A stretch of DNA of 8,467 nt, from contig NBMG01000061.1 of the NCBI GenBank assembly GCA_002084865.1, positions 1-8,467 on the forward strand, read 5' to 3'. This document shows positions 1-5,257 of this stretch, piece by piece; the first letter of the stretch is position 1, and every line of letters begins with the position of its first letter. Below the pieces are notes generated by a model. That model saw nothing but the letters and a program-made list of their open reading frames with translations. It was not told the DNA's origin and did not search any database. Source of the DNA: Candidatus Atribacteria bacterium 4572_76 (GTDB lineage Bacteria; Atribacterota; Phoenicimicrobiia; Phoenicimicrobiales; Phoenicimicrobiaceae). Made by a program: the position numbers and the translations under genes.

Positions 1-363
1 CAGCTGGAGGCAGGCGGATGTGAAATCTATACCGATGTCGATGGAGTTTACACTGCTGACCCGCGAATTGTCCCCACAGCCCGTCGAATCCCGGTAATTT
101 CCTATGATGAGATGGCCGAGATGGCCAGTTTGGGGGCCAGAGTGATGCACTACAGGGCTATAGATTTAGCCAGAAATTATAAAGTGAAGATTTTAGTTAA
201 ATCGTCTTTTATTCCAGGAGAAGGTACGCTTATCAAGGAGGTAGACCCGATGTTAGAAAAAGTAATCGTAAGGGGAGTAACCCAGGAGACTAATGTAGGT
301 AAAATCGTCGTCCGGGGGCTTCCGGATGTTCCCGGCCTTAGCCGAAGAAGAGATAATTGTTGA
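1..363 (+). CDS. lysC: Aspartate kinase, 3' part of catalytic domain and start of first ACT domain (5' partial, frame-broken)
   Basis: Aspartate kinase phosphorylates L-aspartate to beta-aspartyl phosphate, the first step to lysine, threonine and methionine. The fragment opens inside the kinase domain with CEIYTDVDGVYTADPRIVP, the aspartokinase nucleotide-binding segment. It continues through the conserved YDEMAEMASLGARVMH helix and the link VKSSFIPGEGTLI into the first regulatory ACT domain (VIVRGVTQETNVGKIVVRGLPDVPG). After PDVPG (codon ending at 336) the frame reads LSRRRDNC and stops at 361-363. The homologous continuation (ALAEEEIIVDMI) lies in the next frame from 335. The expected residues between the two, about seven of the type VAARMFG, are absent. 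The start codon is upstream of the window. The fragment belongs to the same gene as the downstream piece and forms an operon with asd. Identity is secure from motifs; whether the break is real or a sequence error cannot be decided here. Confidence 0.93.
   Translation, partial: QLEAGGCEIYTDVDGVYTADPRIVPTARRIPVISYDEMAEMASLGARVMHYRAIDLARNYKVKILVKSSFIPGEGTLIKEVDPMLEKVIVRGVTQETNVGKIVVRGLPDVPGLSRRRDNC
235..252 (+). promoter_or_regulatory. Internal ribosome binding site and ATG for a lysC beta subunit
   Basis: AAGGAGGT at 235-242 is a near-perfect Shine-Dalgarno sequence, eight bases before an in-frame ATG at 250-252 inside lysC. Translation from here begins MLEKVIVRGVTQE, exactly at the start of the first ACT domain. 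In Bacillus-type aspartokinase II the regulatory beta subunit is made from an in-frame internal start at the equivalent position. The site fits that arrangement, although part of its strength could come from codons for conserved residues (KEV). In this sequence the product would still run into the frame break near 335. Confidence 0.6.
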
Positions 364-721
364 TATGATTATCCAAAGCGCTCATCATAACGAGGTTAAT
401 GATATAGCCTTTACCGTTGCTTCAAACGATTTTAATAAGTCTATTCGAATCACCAAACAAGTTGCCGGTGAAATTAAAGCCAAGGGAGTAATATCAGAAC
501 CGGGAGTAGCCAAAGTATCCATTGTGGGAGCAGGTATCACCAGCGACCCGGCTATAGCCGCCCGGATGTTCGGGGCACTGGCCAGAGAGGGGATAAATAT
601 AGACATGATCAGCACTTCCGGAATTAGAATATCCTGTCTGATCAGCGCTTCCCGCATAGAAGATGCGGTAAGGACAGTCCATAAAGAATTTAATTTAGGT
701 AAAGCAGGTGAAGAAAAATGA
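326..721 (+). CDS. lysC: Aspartate kinase, C-terminal regulatory ACT domains (out of frame with the upstream part)
   Basis: This is the rest of the lysC product in the next reading frame. It holds the end of ACT domain 1 (ALAEEEIIVDMIIQ, then NDIAFTV) and all of ACT domain 2 (VAKVSIVGAG, DPAIAARMFGALAREGINIDMISTS, then ISCLI). It ends with the usual C-terminal helix (RTVHKEFNLG). These domains bind the feedback effector, lysine and/or threonine, and form the subunit interface. The nominal ATG at 326 lies inside the scar and has no Shine-Dalgarno site, so this piece is probably not an independent gene. No further stops or gaps occur after the junction, which suggests a recent lesion or an assembly error. 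The stop overlaps the asd start as ATGA (718-721), implying translational coupling. Confidence 0.9.
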   Translation: MFPALAEEEIIVDMIIQSAHHNEVNDIAFTVASNDFNKSIRITKQVAGEIKAKGVISEPGVAKVSIVGAGITSDPAIAARMFGALAREGINIDMISTSGIRISCLISASRIEDAVRTVHKEFNLGKAGEEK

Positions 722-1719
722 AAAAATATAATGTAGCCGTTGTAGGAGCTACCGGAGCGGTAGGAGAAGAGATGAGATTGGTTTTGGAAGAGAGAAAATT
801 TCCGGTGGAAAAATTAAGCCTCTTCGCCTCAAGCCGTTCGGCTGGTAAAGAATATAAATATAAAGAAGAAAAAGTCGTAGTCCGGGAATTAAAAGATGAT
901 TCTTTTAGCGGAATCGATATCGCCCTTTTTTCCGGAGGAGACGAAGTAAGCAAGCATTTTGCCCCCCTTGCTGTTCAGCAGGGGACCATAGTAATAGATA
1001 ATGGGAAATATTTCCGCATGGACCCCCAGGTTCCTCTGGTGGTTCCGGAAGTAAATCCCGATGATTTAAAATGGCACAAGGGGTTAATCGCCAATCCCAA
1101 CTGTTCTACTATTCAGATGGTGGTAGCTTTAAAGCCTATCTACGATGAAGCGGGAATAGAAAGGGTTGTGGTAGCCACTTATCAGAGTGTTTCCGGAACC
1201 GGGAAAGAAGCCATAGAAGAGTTAAAAAATCAGGCGGCCTCTATCGCCAAAGGTAAGGAATTTAAAATCAAAGCCTATCCTTATCAGATAGCTTACAATG
1301 TCCTCCCTCATATCGGTTCTTTTAAAGAAAACGGCTACACTTCCGAAGAGATGAAGATGTTAAAGGAAACCAGAAAGATATTGGGAGACGATAATATTCG
1401 GGTTGCCGCTACCACGGTGAGAGTCCCGGTCTATCGGGCTCACTCAGAAGTAGTCCACATAGAGACTAAAAAGAAAATTTCAGTACAGAGAACTCGAGAA
1501 ATATTGAGTGCCTTCCCCGGAATTAAAGTAATCGATAATCCGGAAAAATTAGAATATCCCTTACCTTTGTTTGCCGAGGGGAAGGATGAAGTCTTTATAG
1601 GCAGAATCAGAGAAGATATCTCTACCGAAAACGGTCTGGTGATGTGGGTGGTATCTGATAACTTACGAAAAGGAGCCGCACTAAACGCCGTTCAAATCGC
1701 TGAATTGCTAATAAAATGA
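718..1719 (+). CDS. asd: Aspartate-semialdehyde dehydrogenase
   Basis: Catalyses the NADPH-dependent reductive dephosphorylation of beta-aspartyl phosphate to aspartate semialdehyde, the branch point to lysine/diaminopimelate and threonine/methionine. The 333-residue length is typical. The N-terminal Rossmann motif GATGAVG spans residues 10-16 and the NADP-phosphate loop is ASSRSAGK (37-44). The catalytic cysteine is Cys129 in NPNCST (126-131). Gln156 in YQSVSGTGKEAIEEL and the Arg235/His242 pair in TVRVPVYRAHSE match the other active-site residues, with the Arg-His spacing seen in the E. coli enzyme. One oddity is that the usual DNSSxFR segment reads DNGKYFR (94-100). The ATG overlaps the lysC stop by four bases, with a weak site (AGGTGA) inside the lysC 3' end. 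The gene is intact despite broken neighbours on both sides. Confidence 0.97.
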   Translation: MKKYNVAVVGATGAVGEEMRLVLEERKFPVEKLSLFASSRSAGKEYKYKEEKVVVRELKDDSFSGIDIALFSGGDEVSKHFAPLAVQQGTIVIDNGKYFRMDPQVPLVVPEVNPDDLKWHKGLIANPNCSTIQMVVALKPIYDEAGIERVVVATYQSVSGTGKEAIEELKNQAASIAKGKEFKIKAYPYQIAYNVLPHIGSFKENGYTSEEMKMLKETRKILGDDNIRVAATTVRVPVYRAHSEVVHIETKKKISVQRTREILSAFPGIKVIDNPEKLEYPLPLFAEGKDEVFIGRIREDISTENGLVMWVVSDNLRKGAALNAVQIAELLIK

Positions 1720-1769
1720 CAGAGAAAAACCTGCCAGAGGACCGTCCCCTAGTAGGTTTTTCTCTGTCA
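1717..1769 (+). repeat. Large hairpin directly after asd, with a REP-like palindromic core
   Basis: A perfect 16-base inverted repeat, TGACAGAGAAAAACCT (1717-1732) against its complement at 1754-1769, starts in the asd stop codon and encloses 21 bases. The enclosed part carries CCAGAGGA..GTCCCCT (1734-1750), itself an imperfect palindrome. There is no T-run after the right arm on the + strand, only A5, so this is not a classical + strand terminator. On the - strand the hairpin is followed by TTTTATT. It could still stabilise or end the asd transcript. The core recurs in weaker form at 2557-2575. Confidence 0.75.
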
Positions 1770-1826
1770 AAAAGACGTGTTCAGTAGTTTCTTTTATTTC
1801 AGCTGGTAATCTGGTAAAATTAACAT

Positions 1827-2549
1827 ATGAAAACACTTCCTCAATTTCTAAAAAAATATTTTTGGGATGTAGATTTTTCTAAATTAGACAAGAAAATATA
1901 TGGCTCATTTATTATTGATAGAATTTTAGAAGAAGGGGACGAAAAAAAAAAGACAAAGGCCAATCTGGAAATATTAACCAAAGAAGCGGTGCTTAAAAAT
2001 TTTTACTTAGCTGGTGGAACAGGAGCAGCCTTACAATTAAAGCACCGTGTTTCTCTTGATTTAAGTTTTTTTACCAAAGAAGATATTGACACTAAAACCT
2101 TAATTCAAAAAATTAAAACCCTGGGTAAATTTTCTATAGAAAGAGAAACAGAGAATACTTTGATTGGTATATTTAACGGAACTAGGGTAAGCTTTTTAAA
2201 ATATGATTATCCCTTGCTTTTTGACCTTAAACAGATAAAAGGGACTAAAATTGCAGACCTCAGAGATATAGGTTGCATGAAAATTGATGCTATTTCCTCC
2301 CGCGGAATGAAAAGAGATTTTATTGATTTGTTTTTTATCTGTAAAGAATTAATATCTTTAAATAATCTTCTAAGTTTGTTTAAAAGAAAATACAAAAGCG
2401 TAAATTATAATATGATACATATTTTAAAAAGCTTAGCATATTTCGAAGACGCCGAAAATAATCCAATGCCCAAGATGGTAGTCTCTGTTTCCTGGCAAGA
2501 AGTAAAAAATTTTTTTAAAGAAGAAATTAGAAAAATTGATAATAAATAA
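1827..2549 (+). CDS. AbiEii/AbiGii-type nucleotidyltransferase with fused short helical N-terminal module
   Basis: The 240-residue protein has two parts. Residues about 4-38 (LPQFLKKYFWDVDFSKLD, then FIIDRILEEGD) resemble, from memory, the small helical proteins often encoded just upstream of AbiEii-like genes. Residues about 45-235 resemble the AbiEii/DUF1814 nucleotidyltransferase toxin family. That part has FYLAGGTGAALQL (59-71) with the Gly-Gly-Thr nucleotide-binding motif, HRVSLDLSFF (73-82), then MKIDAISSRGMKRDFIDLFF (151-170) with the conserved Lys and Asp residues. The family usually has two acidic residues at the DLS site (DxD); here the second is Ser80, which may weaken catalysis. 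The gene is A/T-richer than asd, has poor upstream ribosome-site complementarity, and sits between related palindromes, suggesting acquisition by transfer. No separate antitoxin gene is adjacent. It could be a solitary or decayed toxin-antitoxin remnant. Confidence 0.8.
   Translation: MKTLPQFLKKYFWDVDFSKLDKKIYGSFIIDRILEEGDEKKKTKANLEILTKEAVLKNFYLAGGTGAALQLKHRVSLDLSFFTKEDIDTKTLIQKIKTLGKFSIERETENTLIGIFNGTRVSFLKYDYPLLFDLKQIKGTKIADLRDIGCMKIDAISSRGMKRDFIDLFFICKELISLNNLLSLFKRKYKSVNYNMIHILKSLAYFEDAENNPMPKMVVSVSWQEVKNFFKEEIRKIDNK
1942..1951 (+). repeat. A10 homopolymer inside the nucleotidyltransferase gene
   Basis: Ten consecutive A bases encode part of Glu39-Lys40-Lys41-Lys42, exactly at the boundary between the N-terminal module and the nucleotidyltransferase domain. 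Runs of this length are prone to replication and transcription slippage, which would separate or rejoin the two parts in frame. Confidence 0.85.
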
Positions 2550-2556
2550 AAAAATA

Positions 2557-2575
2557 CCAGAGGATAGTCCTCTGT
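2557..2575 (+). repeat. Palindromic element after the nucleotidyltransferase gene
   Basis: CAGAGGA (2558-2564), a three-base loop TAG, and TCCTCTG (2568-2574) form a perfect 7-base-pair hairpin. The stretch 2557-2575 matches 1734-1752 at 14 of 19 positions, and both copies are followed by or contain CTCTGTCA. There is an A-run before it and no T-run after it on the + strand, so it would act as a terminator only for - strand transcription. It ends just before the ribosome site of the next gene. Confidence 0.65.
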
Positions 2576-2594
2576 CACCGGAGGAAATAAACAA

Positions 2595-3506
2595 TTGTTA
2601 ATGAACAGTAAAAATATCCATATATTAAAAAGAGAGGGAAAAGAAATTTTATTAGTAGGCACTGCTCATGTTTCTAAAGATAGTGCCCGGGAAGTGAAAG
2701 AATTAATCGAGCAGGAAAAGCCGGACAGTGTCTGTGTGGAGCTGTGTTCTGCCCGCTATAACAGTATAAACAATCGGAGTAAATGGAAAAATATGGATAT
2801 TATCACCATAATCAAACAGAAAAAGGCCCTGCTCCTCCTGGTTAATTTGATTTTATCCTCTTTCCAGAAACGATTAGCCCGGCAATTAGGAATTAATCCG
2901 GGTCAGGAGATGATTCAAGCCATCGCTTCAGCAAAAGAGGTTAATGCTCATCTGGTTCTTGCCGATAGAGATATCCAGGTCACCTTTACCCGTGTCTGGA
3001 AAAAGCTCAATCTCTGGGAAAAAATGCGCATAGTTTTTATGTTAATCTTCAGTATGTTCGCTAAGGAAAAAATTTCGGAAGAAGAAATTGAAAGATTAAA
3101 ATCAGAAGATATTCTTACCGCTGCCTTAAGCGAATTAGCCCGTTCATTCCCCCGGTTGAAAAATACTTTAATAGACGAAAGAGATCAATATCTGGCTGAA
3201 AAAATAAAGCTGGCTCCGGGAGACAAAGTAGTTGCTATTGTTGGCGCCGGACATGTCCCGGGGATTAAGAAAGAAATAGATAAAGAGCATGATTTAACTA
3301 CCTTAATCAAAATACCCCCTACTTCCAACTATCTAAGAGTATTAGTCTGGGGTATCCCCTTGGCCGTAATTGCTATTATTGCCTCTACTTTTGCCTATTC
3401 TCCCCCTACCGGTTTTGAGCAAATTGTCCAATGGTTTTTCTGGAACGGTTCTCTGTCTGCCCTGGGGGCACTCCTTAATCAGGCGTCCCCGGGTAGAAGA
3501 TTTTGA
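2595..3506 (+). CDS. TraB/PrgY (TIKI-like) family membrane protein, N-terminal 295 residues before a frame break
   Basis: Members of this family are putative membrane-anchored metalloproteases or pheromone-shutdown proteins; the substrate here is unknown. The conserved motifs are LLVGTAHVS (19-27, His25), SVCVELCSARYNS (45-57, Glu49 and Arg54), LADRDI (122-127), DERDQYLA (194-201) and VGAGHVPGI (216-224, His220). Membrane segments follow at about 247-268 and 276-294. The TTG at 2595 is preferred over the ATG at 2601 because GGAGG at 2580-2584 lies ten bases before TTG but sixteen before ATG. After GALL the frame reads NQASPGRRF and stops, whereas the family continues through another membrane hairpin. 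The true C terminus lies in the next frame, so the gene is broken. Span plus missing part gives about 390 residues, the usual family length. Confidence 0.85.
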   Translation: MLMNSKNIHILKREGKEILLVGTAHVSKDSAREVKELIEQEKPDSVCVELCSARYNSINNRSKWKNMDIITIIKQKKALLLLVNLILSSFQKRLARQLGINPGQEMIQAIASAKEVNAHLVLADRDIQVTFTRVWKKLNLWEKMRIVFMLIFSMFAKEKISEEEIERLKSEDILTAALSELARSFPRLKNTLIDERDQYLAEKIKLAPGDKVVAIVGAGHVPGIKKEIDKEHDLTTLIKIPPTSNYLRVLVWGIPLAVIAIIASTFAYSPPTGFEQIVQWFFWNGSLSALGALLNQASPGRRF

Positions 3507-3663
3507 ACAGCTGGGGAATATCACTACCCTTAAAGACTTTTTCCGTAATCGGGTTACTAAAATTTTACTGATAGTGGCTTTTGCCAATCTGGGAAGTATG
3601 GCAGGGACCTTTATCGGCGGAGCAAAAGTGATTCAACTCTTTATCAATACCATCAACCCTTAG
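3478..3663 (+). pseudogene. C-terminal remnant of the same TraB-family gene, out of frame
   Basis: In the next frame the sequence reads IRRPRVEDFEQLGNITTLKD, then FFRNRVTKILLIVAFANLGSM, the typical family C terminus: a basic loop, then a membrane helix with ANLGS. It has no start codon or ribosome site of its own and ends at TAG 3661-3663. By comparison with the remembered family pattern, about 37 residues (a hairpin of the type HPLT...A.P.TSLNP...VEA) between GALL and IRRPR are missing. That is roughly 110 bases, and the frame change requires a length that leaves a remainder of two when divided by three. Confidence 0.8.
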
Positions 3664-3758
3664 AATTCTAATTATCTTCTTCTTCTGCCCGTAAACAGAT
3701 AACCGATAACTGAAAAATATTATCTCAAGGATAAGAAGTTCCCCAATTCCCCGCCATA

Positions 3759-3786
3759 TTGTAAATATTTTTTTAATAATTTACAA
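3759..3786. repeat. A/T-rich inverted repeat
   Basis: TTGTAAAT (3759-3766) and ATTTACAA (3779-3786) are perfect complements around a 12-base A/T loop. It could be an operator or a weak hairpin about 95 bases after the TraB-family stop. Chance is possible because the region is so A/T-rich. Confidence 0.4.
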
Positions 3787-3798
3787 AATAGTAGTAGC

Positions 3799-3860
3799 AA
3801 AATCTATTTCAGCATGTTATTATTATTACATAAAATGTTAAAAAGCCAAAAATAGATTTT
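3799..3860. repeat. Long-spaced 11-base inverted repeat
   Basis: AAAATCTATTT (3799-3809) and AAATAGATTTT (3850-3860) are perfect complements separated by 40 bases, with a further T after the right arm. It could be a hairpin or a pair of opposed protein sites. It lies midway between the flanking genes. Confidence 0.45.
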
Positions 3861-4078
3861 TCAAATTTATCATTCCTATTAGCTTTGTGTTACTTTCCTC
3901 CACGCCTGTTAAGACATACTTCACTTACCATGACTACTTAATTATTTATATATTGTACCCTGATTAATATTCTTAATTTGGATTGTTTTAATTAAAAAAT
4001 TACACAAAATTCTGATTAACTAAAGTATACCTATTTATTGAATGTTTAGTATTTTTATAGAAAACACCGAGAAAGAGC

Positions 4079-4091
4079 TGTTTACTAAACA
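4079..4091. promoter_or_regulatory. Candidate operator: palindrome TGTTTACTAAACA
   Basis: This 13-base sequence is a perfect palindrome about a central C. A near half-site, TGTTTAGTA, lies 36 bases upstream (4043-4051) and pairs perfectly with 4083-4091. The pair lies about 90-135 bases before the binding-protein start, where a transcription-factor operator for the importer operon would be expected. The regulator is not identifiable from the site alone. Confidence 0.4.
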
Positions 4092-4178
4092 AGGAAGAGA
4101 GGTGATTTTAAAAGACATCAATGTATCTGTGTAAGAATAGGAGAAAGTAAAAAAAACGAAAGGAGAATTTGTATAATT

Positions 4179-5219
4179 ATGTTAAACGTTAAGAAAAGTT
4201 CTGTTCTTTTTCTCATGACCTTAATTTTTAGTTTAGTATTAGTATGGTTCGTTGGCGAAATGAATATTCCCGGGCAAGCTGCCGAAGAATTAAATGCTTA
4301 TTCAATTTGGCCCGAGAATTGGGCACGACCAATGTTTGAAGAATTTGAAAAAGCAACCGGGATACATGTTAATTTTATCCGTTTTTCTTCAGGTGAGGCC
4401 CTGGCACGGATAATAGCAGAAAAAAATAATCCACAAGTAGATGTCCTTTTTGGAGGTCCGGTAGAAACTCACAGCGCAGGAATTAAGGAAGGAGTATTCG
4501 AGCCCTATAAACCCCCAACCTATGATGTGTTAGAAGGTAGATTTAAAGATGCTAATGGATATTGGGTAGGTATTGCCGATGATCCGCTGGTATTTATGTC
4601 CAACGCAGGTTTTTTAAAAGAGAAAAATCTAAATCCACCTTCCTCCTGGTATGATTTACTCGACCCTGCTTATAAAGATATGATTCAGATGGCTGATGCC
4701 CGTACTTCGGGTACAGCGGTTACCAGAATATTTACAATTCTTCAAGTTTTCGATAGAGACGAAGATAAAGCTTTTGAATACATGAAAAAATTACGTGCTA
4801 ATGTACAAGCTTACACTAAAAGTGGAGGAGGAGGAACTATTCCGGTAGGCTTAGGCCAAGCTGGTGCGGGAATATTTTTCATAGTTGATGCCCTGAAGAC
4901 CCAACAGGAAGGCTATGATGTAGTAGTATCTTTCCCTAAAGAAGGAATTGGTACCTCTACAGAGGCAATTGCCTTGCTTAAAGGAGCCAAAAATCCCGAA
5001 TTAGGTAAAAAGTTAATAGATTGGGCTTCCAGTCCCGCAATGCAAAATTTCTTTGCAAAATATAAAATTAACTTCATTCCTGCTCATCCGGATGTAGAGA
5101 TTGAACCCAGCCTTGCTGAAGTGGTAAAAAACGCAAACATTTTCCCAATTGATAGCGTTTGGGCCGGAGAAAATCGTAAACGCATTGTAGATGAATGGGT
5201 AGAAAAAGTGTTACCATAA
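4179..5219 (+). CDS. ABC importer periplasmic substrate-binding protein (COG1840/AfuA-FbpA class)
   Basis: The secreted or membrane-anchored receptor captures solute for the importer encoded downstream. Residues 1-33 form a signal peptide: KK near the start, a hydrophobic core at about 8-25, and likely cleavage near PGQA/AEE. There is no lipobox cysteine. The mature part is a type 2 periplasmic binding fold: LNAYSIWPE first strand (38-46), FEKATGIHVNF (56-66), VDVLFGG (88-93), PPSSWYDLLDPAYKDMI (153-169) and ADARTSGTA (172-180). It ends with DWASSPAMQNFFAKY (281-295). The family includes ferric-iron, hexose-phosphate and phosphonate receptors. The adjacent tyrosine pair that binds iron in FbpA is not seen (GAGIFFIVDA occupies that area), and KSGGGGT (214-220) could hold an anionic group. 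The ATG follows AAAGGAG (4159-4165) at a rather long 13-base spacing. It is the first gene of the operon. Confidence 0.9.
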   Translation: MLNVKKSSVLFLMTLIFSLVLVWFVGEMNIPGQAAEELNAYSIWPENWARPMFEEFEKATGIHVNFIRFSSGEALARIIAEKNNPQVDVLFGGPVETHSAGIKEGVFEPYKPPTYDVLEGRFKDANGYWVGIADDPLVFMSNAGFLKEKNLNPPSSWYDLLDPAYKDMIQMADARTSGTAVTRIFTILQVFDRDEDKAFEYMKKLRANVQAYTKSGGGGTIPVGLGQAGAGIFFIVDALKTQQEGYDVVVSFPKEGIGTSTEAIALLKGAKNPELGKKLIDWASSPAMQNFFAKYKINFIPAHPDVEIEPSLAEVVKNANIFPIDSVWAGENRKRIVDEWVEKVLP

Positions 5220-5257
5220 CCATAATTAAAATATCATATTAAATTAAAGAGGTAAAA

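Larger units (their letters stand above)
3664..4178. other. A/T-rich intergenic region without a convincing gene
   Basis: This 515-base stretch has no open frame with recognisable protein and no tRNA-like or rRNA-like structure. It is markedly A/T-rich and contains several inverted repeats (3759-3786, 3799-3860, 4043-4091). The last 100 bases, purine-rich, form the 5' leader of the transporter operon. No -35/-10 pair stands out enough to call; TTACAC (4000-4005) with AAGTAT (4023-4028) has 17-base spacing but is weak. The division between a decayed gene end and true regulatory DNA is not visible. Confidence 0.7.

Noticed and set aside
318..346. Programmed translational frameshifting in lysC
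   Set aside because: There is no slippery heptamer or downstream pseudoknot signal, and coding sequence is actually missing at the break, which frameshifting would not explain.
1717..1769. Calling the hairpin after asd an ordinary intrinsic terminator for the + strand
   Set aside because: The stem is strong, but A5 and not a T-run follows the right arm, so it was kept as a repeat/hairpin.
1815..1820. TAAAAT as a -10 box for the nucleotidyltransferase gene
   Set aside because: It lies only six bases before the ATG and has no recognisable -35 hexamer at the right distance.
4000..4028. Possible promoter TTACAC - 17 bases - AAGTAT
   Set aside because: Both hexamers are poor matches, and A/T-rich DNA yields many such pairs by chance.
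4102..4134. Ten-codon frame GTG to TAA behind AAGGA in the importer leader, a possible leader peptide
   Set aside because: Too short to judge, with no runs of a regulatory amino acid and no attenuator-type hairpins following it.
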